Of a stretch of 44,196 bases of DNA, positions 35,281 through 42,694 are shown piece after piece. Below the pieces are notes generated by a model, which searched no databases, was not told where the DNA came from, and worked only from the letters and a program-made list of their open reading frames with translations. Source of the stretch: Acidobacteriota bacterium. GTDB taxonomy: Bacteria; Acidobacteriota; Thermoanaerobaculia; Gp7-AA8. Made by a program: the position numbers and the translations under genes. Every line of letters starts with the position of its first letter. The stretch's first letter is position 1. The stretch lies in contig JAFAOU010000066.1 of NCBI GenBank assembly GCA_019247495.1, forward strand, positions 1 to 44,196. Reading direction: 5' to 3'.

Positions 35281-37287
35281 ATGAATCCCCCGCCGCCTCG
35301 CGACCGACACATCTCCGCTCCGAAGGCGGAAGAATTCGCAATCCTCGTCGATGCAGTCGAGGACTATGCCGTCTTTCTGCTCGACCCGGAGGGCGTCATC
35401 CGCTCGTGGAATCGCGGCGCGGCACGGATCATGGGCTACACCGAGGACGAGATCATCGGCCGGCATTTCTCCACCTTCTACGGTCCTGATGACCTTGCAG
35501 CGGAGAAGCCGCGGCACGAGCTCGAGACCGCCACGCGCGACGGCCGCGTGGAAGACGAAGGCTGGCGTATTCGCAAAGACGGGCAGCCATTCTGGGCGAA
35601 TACCGTCATCACGTCGCTTAGTGATGACAAAGGCCAGGTCACCGGATTCGCCAAGGTGACGCGCGACATGACCGCCCGCCGCCATGCCGAAGAAGAGCTT
35701 CGGCAGAGCACCGAAATCTTCCAGCTCCTCGTATCCTCGGTGCGCGATTACGCGATCTTCATGCTCGATCCGAACGGCAACATCGCCACCTGGAACAAAG
35801 GCGCGGAGCGGATCAAAGGCTACAAGCCGGAGGAGATCATCGGCAGCCATTTCTCGCGGTTTTACGGCGAGGAAGATAAGGCCAACCGCAAACCCGAACG
35901 CGAGCTGGAGATTGCGCGCGAGCAGGGAAGCGTCGAAGACGAAGGATGGCGCATCCGCAAAGACGGCACGCGCTTCTGGGCCAACGTCGTCATCACCGCC
36001 GTCTTTGACCGCACCGGCGAATTGCGCGGCTTCGCGAAAGTGACGCGCGACATCACCGATCGCAAAGAGGCGGAGGAAACGCGGCGCGCGCTGCTCGAGC
36101 AGCGCGAGGCCCGTCTGCTGGCCGAGCAAGAGCGGCGCCGCGCCGAGGATTCCTATCGCGTGGCGCAGGAAGCGAACCGCGCCAAAGACGATTTCCTGAT
36201 GACGCTCTCTCACGAGTTGCGCACGCCGATGACCGCGATCCTGGGGTGGTCGCGCATGCTGCCGTCGATGTCACCCGATGACCCGATGTTCCATGAGGCC
36301 ATCATCTCCATCGCAGGCGGCGCGCAACTTCAGGCGCGGCTCATCGACGACATCCTCGATGTTTCGCGCATCGTCTCCGGCAAGCTGCGCCTGGCGCCGG
36401 AAACGATGGAGGTGGCGCGCGTGATCATGAGCTCGGCGGAAGCGGTGAATGCCACTGCGGAAGCGAAGCGGATCTCGATCACGATGTCGCTTCCGCCGAC
36501 GCTCGGCGTGATCGTGGCCGACCCCACGCGCATCCAGCAGGTGATCTGGAACCTGCTCAACAACGCGGTGAAGTTCACGCCGCGCGACGGAAGAGTGGAA
36601 GTTGCGGCGCGGCGCACGGCCTCGCAGGTGCAGGTGTCGGTCACCGATTCGGGCGAAGGGATCGATCCGCAGTTTCTGCCGCACATTTTCGAGCCGTTCC
36701 GCCAGGCCGAGTCGCCGCAGACGCGCGTCCACGGTGGCCTCGGGCTCGGCCTCTCCATCGTCCGCTACATCGCCGAGGCGCACGGCGGCACCGTGTCGGC
36801 GGAGAGCGCAGGGCGCGGCAAAGGATCGACATTCACGGTGACGCTGCCGGTGCGCTCGGTGACCGGTACCGGTCCCGTCCGCAATGCGCTCGGCGACACG
36901 TTCATGCATCGCGACCGCCTGCGCGGCATCGACATCTTCCTCGTCGACGATGAGCCGGAGTCGCGGAAGATGGTCGCCGCTGTTCTTCGGGCCGGCGGCG
37001 CGAACCTCTCGACATTCGACTCCGCCGCCGCGGCTCTCGAAGCCCTCGAGCAGCAACGTGCCGACATCATCATCACCGACATCGCCATGCCGGAGATGGA
37101 CGGCTACGCCTTCACCCGCACGCTGCGCGAACGCGGATACGGCCGCGACATCAAAATCGTGGCGTTGTCGGCATTCCCCGCCACGGGCGACCGCGGCAGC
37201 GGATTCGATGCGTACCTGACCAAGCCGATCGACCCGTTCCACCTCGTCGACGAAATCGCCCGCATCGCGTTGCCCGCGACGGCGTAA
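35281..37287 (+). CDS. Cytoplasmic PAS-PAS hybrid histidine kinase with receiver
   Basis: 668 residues, no membrane segment. Order: PAS ~18-135, PAS ~145-262 (the two share FYGxxD ... EDEGWRIRKDG ... FWANxVIT and are a duplication), coiled coil ~262-300 rich in Glu/Arg, HisKA with phospho-His311 in LSHELRTPM, HATPase with N box WNLLNNAVKFTP and G box DSGEGIDPQFLPHIFEPF, then a receiver with Asp600 in IITDIAMPEMDGY and Lys in YLTKPID. It probably senses a cytoplasmic ligand or redox state through PAS and passes phosphate to its own receiver. No output gene is adjacent, so it is an orphan. The frame is open upstream to 35008, but that would overlap the HipA-like gene; ATG 35281 begins the family-like part. 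The repeat element begins at the base after its stop. Confidence 0.93.
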   Translation: MNPPPPRDRHISAPKAEEFAILVDAVEDYAVFLLDPEGVIRSWNRGAARIMGYTEDEIIGRHFSTFYGPDDLAAEKPRHELETATRDGRVEDEGWRIRKDGQPFWANTVITSLSDDKGQVTGFAKVTRDMTARRHAEEELRQSTEIFQLLVSSVRDYAIFMLDPNGNIATWNKGAERIKGYKPEEIIGSHFSRFYGEEDKANRKPERELEIAREQGSVEDEGWRIRKDGTRFWANVVITAVFDRTGELRGFAKVTRDITDRKEAEETRRALLEQREARLLAEQERRRAEDSYRVAQEANRAKDDFLMTLSHELRTPMTAILGWSRMLPSMSPDDPMFHEAIISIAGGAQLQARLIDDILDVSRIVSGKLRLAPETMEVARVIMSSAEAVNATAEAKRISITMSLPPTLGVIVADPTRIQQVIWNLLNNAVKFTPRDGRVEVAARRTASQVQVSVTDSGEGIDPQFLPHIFEPFRQAESPQTRVHGGLGLGLSIVRYIAEAHGGTVSAESAGRGKGSTFTVTLPVRSVTGTGPVRNALGDTFMHRDRLRGIDIFLVDDEPESRKMVAAVLRAGGANLSTFDSAAAALEALEQQRADIIITDIAMPEMDGYAFTRTLRERGYGRDIKIVALSAFPATGDRGSGFDAYLTKPIDPFHLVDEIARIALPATA

Positions 37288-37477
37288 CTGTCATCCTGAG
37301 CCGCCGGAGGCGCTGGAGCGCGAAGCGCGGAACGCCGCAGGACGGTCGAAGCACCCCCTCAGTGCTTGCATCGTGATTTACCGCCCGGCCGACCTGGGTT
37401 ACCAGGAAGGGGGTCCTTCGACCGTCCTGCGGCGCTCCGCCTTCGGCTCCGACGCCTTCGGCGGCTCAGGATGACAG
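37288..37477 (+). repeat. Left 190-bp repeat unit
   Basis: Arms of ~70 bp (37288-37359 and 37408-37477) that are imperfect inverted repeats, with the terminal 19 bp identical. The ~48-bp centre contains GTGCTTGCATCGTGATTTAC and GGGTTACCAGG. The inner end encodes the last residues and stop (Leu-Ser-Ser-stop) of the GIY-YIG gene on the minus strand. Confidence 0.85.
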
Positions 37478-37798
37478 TGGCATCACGGAGTCCACTGGCG
37501 CGAGCGCTTCCCACTCTGCCGACAAATCGTGCAACTCAGGATTCATCCTGATGATGAGCGCATCCTTCTTCGCGCGACGCCATCCCTTCAACTGCTTCTC
37601 GCGCGCGATCGCCTGAACGATGTTGTCGTACAACTCAAAGTACATAAGCTGATCGCAGTTGTACTTCTTTGTGAATCCGGAAATTTTTCCGGCTTTGTGT
37701 TGCCACATCCGCGTCTCCAGCGAATTCGTGACACCGATGTAGACGACATTGCGCCATCGGTTGCTGACCATGTAGACGTAATACTGATGTTCTCTCAT
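37466..37798 (-). CDS. Small GIY-YIG endonuclease (UPF0213-like)
   Basis: 110 residues from ATG 37798. A bare GIY-YIG domain: YVYMVSN (7-13) and VVYIGVTN (18-25) give the GIY-YIG pair, with Arg30 in LETRMWQHK, catalytic Glu67 in AIAREKQLKGW and Asn86 in IRMNPELHDL. All key residues are present, so it should be an active metal-dependent nuclease. The family resembles YhbQ/UPF0213. No DNA-binding domain is fused; a Lys-rich middle (HKAGKISGFTKK) may serve. An upstream extension to 38020 would read through the repeat unit and is rejected. The ribosome site is weak (GAGGGA, 11 nt away). Its stop codon and preceding CTG-TCA-TCC lie within the left repeat unit. The 116 bp between its start and the right unit must hold its promoter. 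Confidence 0.88.
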   Translation of the reverse strand: MREHQYYVYMVSNRWRNVVYIGVTNSLETRMWQHKAGKISGFTKKYNCDQLMYFELYDNIVQAIAREKQLKGWRRAKKDALIIRMNPELHDLSAEWEALAPVDSVMPLSS

Positions 37799-37914
37799 GG
37801 ACAACAGAATCCCTCGGAAAGATCGAATCGCTACAAAACTCCACACACGCGCGTGAAGAGTTTCCATTCCGAGGAGTTCCGAGGCACATTGCCTACGAGG
37901 AGTAGAGCCGACCA

Positions 37915-38105
37915 CTGTCATCCTGAGCCGCCGAAGGCGCTGTAGCGCGAAGCGCGGAACGCCGGAGGACGGTCGAAGGACCCCGTTCCTGGTAACCCGG
38001 GACGGGCGGCGGTAAATCACGATGCAAGCACGAAGGGGGTCCTTCGACCGTCCTGCGGCGTTCCGCGCTTCGCGCTCCGACGCCTCCGGCGGCTCAGGAT
38101 GACAG
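37915..38105 (-). repeat. Right 190-bp repeat unit, inverted relative to the left one
   Basis: Starts CTGTCATCCTGAGCCGCCG and ends with the reverse complement of such a terminus. The centre TTCCTGGTAACCC ... GGTAAATCACGATGCAAGC is the reverse complement of the left unit's centre with a few differences. Better preserved than the copy at 9462-9584. Confidence 0.85.
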
Positions 38106-38158
38106 CCGACAACCTTCCGCGCCCCCTCCCGTAGTACGGTATCGGTTCAGGAGAAGCC

Positions 38159-39055
38159 ATGCTCGAACTGCGCATCGAAGGTCTGTCCAAGACGTACTCC
38201 AACGGCGTCAAGGCGCTGCAGGATGTATCGCTCACGATTCCTACCGGCATGTTCGGACTGCTCGGGCCGAACGGCGCCGGCAAGTCGACGCTGATGCGCA
38301 CGATCGCCACGCTGCAGGAAGCCGACTCCGGCTCGATCGCGCTCGGCGACATCGATGTGCTTCGCGAAAAGGACAAAGTGCGGCGGCTGCTCGGATATCT
38401 GCCGCAGGAGTTTGGGGTGTACCCGAGGATTACGGCCGAGGCGATGCTGAATCATTTTGCGGTGCTGAAGGGGATCGTCAATGCGAAGGAGCGGCGCGAC
38501 ACCGTGAATGCGCTGCTTCAACGAACCAACCTCTCCGACGCGCGTAAGCAGAATCTCAGCACGTTCTCCGGCGGCATGCGGCAGCGCTTCGGAATCGCGC
38601 AGGCTCTGCTCGGAAATCCGAAACTGATCATCGTCGACGAGCCAACCGCGGGACTCGATCCCGAGGAGAGAGTACGGTTTCACAACCTGCTGGCGGAGAT
38701 CGGCGAGAACGTCGTGGTCATCCTCTCCACGCACATCGTCGAAGACGTCAGCGACCTCTGCTCGCAGATGGCCATCATCGCCGGCGGCCGCGTGCTGATG
38801 AGCGGCGATCCGCAGGCGGCGGTGCGTGAGCTGAACGGAAAAGTGTGGCGGCGCGTGATCGGAAAGCACGAGCTGGAGGATTTCCAGCGGCGCTACACCG
38901 TCATCTCCACCCGCCTGGTCGGCGGGCGAACCGTCATTCACACGGTGAGCGACGCGCAACCCGATCCGACCTTCGAGCCGATTAATGCCTCGCTCGAGGA
39001 CGTCTACTTCCACTACTCGAAACGCGACAGCCAGGCACAGGCAGAGGCGGCCTGA
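38159..39055 (+). CDS. ABC transporter ATP-binding protein
   Basis: 298 residues. Walker A GPNGAGKSTLM (~37-47), Q-loop YLPQEFGVYP, signature FSGGMRQRFGIAQALLG, Walker B LIIVDEPTAGLDPEE, and switch His in STHIVEDV. The C-terminal ~70 residues form an accessory domain. It has AGGAG before the ATG and ends 1 bp before the permease-peptidase gene, so it clearly energises that protein. Type: ABC-2 exporter ATPase (CcmA/NatA-like). Substrate unknown. Confidence 0.95.
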   Translation: MLELRIEGLSKTYSNGVKALQDVSLTIPTGMFGLLGPNGAGKSTLMRTIATLQEADSGSIALGDIDVLREKDKVRRLLGYLPQEFGVYPRITAEAMLNHFAVLKGIVNAKERRDTVNALLQRTNLSDARKQNLSTFSGGMRQRFGIAQALLGNPKLIIVDEPTAGLDPEERVRFHNLLAEIGENVVVILSTHIVEDVSDLCSQMAIIAGGRVLMSGDPQAAVRELNGKVWRRVIGKHELEDFQRRYTVISTRLVGGRTVIHTVSDAQPDPTFEPINASLEDVYFHYSKRDSQAQAEAA

Positions 39056-39056
39056 C

Positions 39057-42000
39057 ATGAGCTGGGAGATTCTGAAGTTCGAGCTGCGCTATCACCTGCG
39101 GCAGCCGCTGTTCTACATCCTCTTCCTCATTTTCTTTTTCATGACGTTCGGCGCGGTGACCTCGGACGCCGTACAGATCGGCGGCGCGCTCGGCAACGTC
39201 AATCGCAACGCTCCGTTCGTGATCATGCAACTGCTGCTGGTGATGTCGACCTTCGGCGTGCTGACGACCACCGCGTACGTCGCCAGCGCCATCAACCGCG
39301 ACTTCGAATACAACACCGACTCGCTTTTCTTTTCGTCGCCGGTGAAGAAAAGCCAGTATCTCTTCGGCCGTTTCACCGCCGCGTTCATCGTCTCCAGCCT
39401 GGTCTACCTCGGCGTGGTGACGGCGATCATGGTCGGCTCGTTCATGCCGTGGCTGGACAAGGAGCGGCTCGGGCCGTTCGCTCTGAAGCCCTATGTCTTC
39501 TCGTACTTCGCTCTGATCCTGCCGAACCTCTTCCTCTTCGCCGCGATCTTCTTCGCCGTCGCGGCTCTGACGCGCAGCCTCATGGCCACGTACACCTCGG
39601 TGGCGGCGTTCTACGTGGCCTACATCGTTTCGCGCGTTACGCTGCGCGATCTGGACAGCGAGAAGATCGGCATCCTGCTCGATCCTTTCGGCTTCTCGCC
39701 CTTCGCGCGCACCACGCGCTACTGGACGGTGTTCGAGAAGAACAACAACCTGCTGCCGCTGGACGGTGTTTTTCTCGGCAACCGCCTGCTGTGGATCGGC
39801 GTCGCGCTTGTCCTTCTCGGATTGACGTTCGCGTTTTTCAAGATGGAAGTGGGAAGCGGGTCGCGGAAGAAAAAGAAAAAGGCAGCGGCGAAAGAGGACG
39901 TGCTCGTTCCCGCCGGCGTCGCGATCCCGCGCGTTGCGCAGCATTTCGGCGGAATGGCCTCGGTGCGCCAATACTTCACGACTATCCGCGTCGAAACCGG
40001 TGCCATTCTCAAAAGCCTGCCGTTCATCGTGATCATGCTGCTTGCGGTGCTCAACACAGTCGGCGGCGCCGTCTTCGCCGGTCCTATTTTCGGGACGCGC
40101 TTCTATCCGGTGACGTACGAGATGCTCGAAGTGATCGAGGGCAACTTCTTTTTCTTCGCGGTGATCATCGCTGCGTTCTACGCCGGCGAGATCGTCTGGC
40201 GCGAACGCATGCTGAAGTTGAACGAAGTCACCGACACGATGCCGTCGCCGACGTGGGCAATCTGGGCCGGCAAGCTGACGGCGCTCTGCATCACGCTCTA
40301 CTTCACGCTCTTTGCGGCCGTGCTCACCACCATCGCCGTGCAAGCGGCGAAGCACTACCACCATTTCGAGCTCGGCCTCTACTTCCGCGGCGCCTTCCTC
40401 ATCCTCGGGATGAAGCTGCTGCTGGTGACGATCCTGATGTTCATCGGCCAGATCATCACCAACAACCGCTACGTCGGATTTCTGATCGCGCTCTTCTACA
40501 TCGTCGCGCAGGTCGTGCTCGACGCGCTGCACTACCAGCACCACCTCTACCAGGTATTTGTCCTGCCGGACACGACGTACTCAGACATGAACGGATACGG
40601 ACATTTCGCGCGTCCGTTCGAGTGGTTCAGTCTCTACTGGACGTTTTTCGCGGCCATCCTGTTGATCATCGGCCACCTCTTCTGGGTGCGCGGGACGGAG
40701 ACGGCGATGCGCATCCGCACGCGCGTGGCCCGCGGCCGCCTCGGGATTCCGGCCGTGACGATGCTTGCGCTGTTCGTGATCGCATTCGTCTCGACCGGCT
40801 GCTACATCTTCTACAACACGAACGTTCTCAATCACTACACGACGGACGACCAGCGCGACAAACGCTCCGCGGAGACGGAGAAGCTGTACAAGAAGTACGA
40901 CCGCATCCCGCAGCCGCGCATCACCGACGTGCAGGCGAACGTCGACATCTATCCCAACAAGCGCTGGGTCGACATTCACGGCACGTACACGCTCGTCAAC
41001 AAAACGCCGCAACCGATCAGCGACCTCCACGTGGTCATGCTTCCCGACGTCCCGTTCTCGGTGCAGATCGCCGGCGCAAGATTGGCGAAGAGCGATGCCG
41101 ATCACGGCTACTTCATCTATCACCTCGCGCAGCCGCTCGCGCCCGGCGCAACGATCCCGATGGCGTTCACGGTCACGATTCACCACCGCGGATTCGAGAA
41201 CGTCAGCCGCGACAACACGATCGTCGCGAACGGCACCTTCATCAACAATTTCGCCACCTTCCCGCACCTCGGCTACAGCCCCAACGTCGAGCTGCAAGAG
41301 ACGCCCAAGCGCCGTAAGTACGGTCTCGCGCCGGTCGTGCGCGCCGCGAAGATCGACGATCCGAAAGCGCAACTTGACAACGGCATCACCCGCGACGCCG
41401 ACTGGATCAATCTCGATACGACCGTGAGCACCTCCCCCGATCAGATCGCGCTCGCGCCCGGCTATCTGCAGAAGGAGTGGAGCGCGAACGGCCGCCGCTA
41501 TTTCCGCTACAAAACCACATCGCCGATCCTCGGATTTTTCGCGTACCTGTCGGCGCGCTACGAGGTGAAGCGGAGCACTTGGAAAGGCATCCCGATCGAG
41601 ATTTATTACGACCCGAAACACGCCTACAACGTCGACCGGATGATCTACGGCGTGCAGAAGTCGCTCGACTACTTCACCGCCAACTTCTCGCCGTACCAGC
41701 ACAAGCAGGTACGCATCCTCGAGTTCCCGCGCTACGCGCAGTTCGCGCAGTCGTTCCCGAACACGATCCCGTTCTCCGAGTCGATCGGCTTCGTGGCCGA
41801 TCTCCGCAACAAGGAAGACATCGACTACGTCTACTACGTCACCGCGCATGAAGTCGCGCATCAGTGGTGGGCGCACCAGGTCATCGGCGCCGACGTGCAG
41901 GGCGGCTCGATGCTCGCCGAAACGCTCGCGCAATACTCAGCGCTGATGGTGATGGAGAAGGAGTACGGCCGCGACAAGATGCGCCGCTTCCTCAAATACG

Positions 42001-42623
42001 AGCTCGATCGCTACCTGGCCGGCCGCGGCGGCGAGCTGGTGGCCGAGATGCCGGTGATGCTGGTCGAGAATCAGGGTTACATCCACTACCGCAAAGGGAG
42101 CCTGGTGATGTACGAGCTCCGCGACGAAATTGGCGAGGACAAGGTCAACGTGGCGCTGCGCCAGCTCATCCACGATCACGCCTTCGAACAGCCGCCCTAC
42201 GCCACGACCCGCGCTCTCATCGCCGACTTCCGCGCCGTGACGCCGCCGGAGAAACAGTCGCTGATCACCGATCTCTTCGAAACGATCACGCTCTACGACA
42301 ACAAAGCGACGGCGGCGACGGTCTCGAAACGCGCGGACGGCAAGTTCGTCGTCACGGTCACCGTCGAGTCGAAAAAGTTCCGCGCCGACGACCGCGGCAA
42401 AGAGACTCCGACTCCCGTCAACGACTGGGTCGACATCGGCGTGCTCGGCGCGTCGAAAACAAAGGGAAATGAACCGGTCCTCGCGCTGGAGAAACACCAC
42501 CTGACCACACCGAAAGCGACATTCCAGATGGTCGTCGCCACAAAACCCGACCGCGCCGGCATCGACCCGCTCAATAAACTCGTCGACCGCAATCCCGACG
42601 ACAACACGAGGAAGGTGGAGTAA
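39057..42623 (+). CDS. ABC-2 permease fused to an M1 family metallopeptidase
   Basis: 1188 residues. The N-terminal half (~1-600) is a double ABC-2-type permease: hydrophobic segments start at ~16 (FYILFLIFFFMTFGAVT) and two homologous sets of about six are separated by a basic cytoplasmic loop (KKKKKAAAKED). After the last helix (MLALFVIAFVSTGCYIFYN, ~570) a large exterior domain follows: beta-sandwich ~630-760, then an M1-type catalytic part with the exopeptidase-like segment FPNTIPFSESIGF and zinc motif H931-E-V-A-H935, third ligand Glu955. There are 19 residues between H935 and E955, one more than the classical HEXXH-X18-E. It starts 1 bp after the ATPase gene. The peptidase should face the periplasm. 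Transport of peptides or processing of an exported peptide is plausible. Same-type fusions exist in other bacteria. Confidence 0.9.
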   Translation: MSWEILKFELRYHLRQPLFYILFLIFFFMTFGAVTSDAVQIGGALGNVNRNAPFVIMQLLLVMSTFGVLTTTAYVASAINRDFEYNTDSLFFSSPVKKSQYLFGRFTAAFIVSSLVYLGVVTAIMVGSFMPWLDKERLGPFALKPYVFSYFALILPNLFLFAAIFFAVAALTRSLMATYTSVAAFYVAYIVSRVTLRDLDSEKIGILLDPFGFSPFARTTRYWTVFEKNNNLLPLDGVFLGNRLLWIGVALVLLGLTFAFFKMEVGSGSRKKKKKAAAKEDVLVPAGVAIPRVAQHFGGMASVRQYFTTIRVETGAILKSLPFIVIMLLAVLNTVGGAVFAGPIFGTRFYPVTYEMLEVIEGNFFFFAVIIAAFYAGEIVWRERMLKLNEVTDTMPSPTWAIWAGKLTALCITLYFTLFAAVLTTIAVQAAKHYHHFELGLYFRGAFLILGMKLLLVTILMFIGQIITNNRYVGFLIALFYIVAQVVLDALHYQHHLYQVFVLPDTTYSDMNGYGHFARPFEWFSLYWTFFAAILLIIGHLFWVRGTETAMRIRTRVARGRLGIPAVTMLALFVIAFVSTGCYIFYNTNVLNHYTTDDQRDKRSAETEKLYKKYDRIPQPRITDVQANVDIYPNKRWVDIHGTYTLVNKTPQPISDLHVVMLPDVPFSVQIAGARLAKSDADHGYFIYHLAQPLAPGATIPMAFTVTIHHRGFENVSRDNTIVANGTFINNFATFPHLGYSPNVELQETPKRRKYGLAPVVRAAKIDDPKAQLDNGITRDADWINLDTTVSTSPDQIALAPGYLQKEWSANGRRYFRYKTTSPILGFFAYLSARYEVKRSTWKGIPIEIYYDPKHAYNVDRMIYGVQKSLDYFTANFSPYQHKQVRILEFPRYAQFAQSFPNTIPFSESIGFVADLRNKEDIDYVYYVTAHEVAHQWWAHQVIGADVQGGSMLAETLAQYSALMVMEKEYGRDKMRRFLKYELDRYLAGRGGELVAEMPVMLVENQGYIHYRKGSLVMYELRDEIGEDKVNVALRQLIHDHAFEQPPYATTRALIADFRAVTPPEKQSLITDLFETITLYDNKATAATVSKRADGKFVVTVTVESKKFRADDRGKETPTPVNDWVDIGVLGASKTKGNEPVLALEKHHLTTPKATFQMVVATKPDRAGIDPLNKLVDRNPDDNTRKVE

Positions 42624-42631
42624 GGCTTTCA

Positions 42632-42682
42632 CCACAGAGACACCGAGGACACAGAGACGCTGTGCTCTCTGTGTCTCTGTGG
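42632..42682. repeat. Dispersed-type inverted repeat (CCACAGAGACAC)
   Basis: Perfect arms CCACAGAGACAC (42632-42643) and GTGTCTCTGTGG (42671-42682) around a GACACAGAG-rich middle. It starts 9 bp past the permease-peptidase stop and reaches nearly to nnr. The sequence type is common between genes in GC-rich environmental genomes. It may serve as an end-of-transcript hairpin; no T-tract follows. Confidence 0.65.
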
Positions 42683-42694
42683 TTGAATGCTTTT

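Larger units (their letters stand above)
37288..38105. mobile_element. Putative 818-bp element: GIY-YIG gene between inverted 190-bp units
   Basis: Two ~190-bp units (37288-37477 and 37915-38105) lie in opposite orientation around a GIY-YIG nuclease gene. Each unit is itself an inverted repeat starting CTGTCATCCTGAG and ending CTCAGGATGACAG. The unit centres are reverse complements of one another, which shows the inverted arrangement. No target-site duplication is evident outside the ends. The left end abuts the histidine kinase stop codon. Mobility is inferred from structure and from a third decayed copy at 9462-9584. Confidence 0.6.

Noticed and set aside
37270..38160. Target-site duplication around the GIY-YIG element
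   Set aside because: Sequences immediately outside 37288 and 38105 do not match, so a classic transposon insertion footprint cannot be claimed.
38982..40544. Long minus-strand open frame opposite the ABC permease
   Set aside because: Charged low-complexity shadow; the plus strand encodes conserved membrane segments and is in operon with the ATPase.
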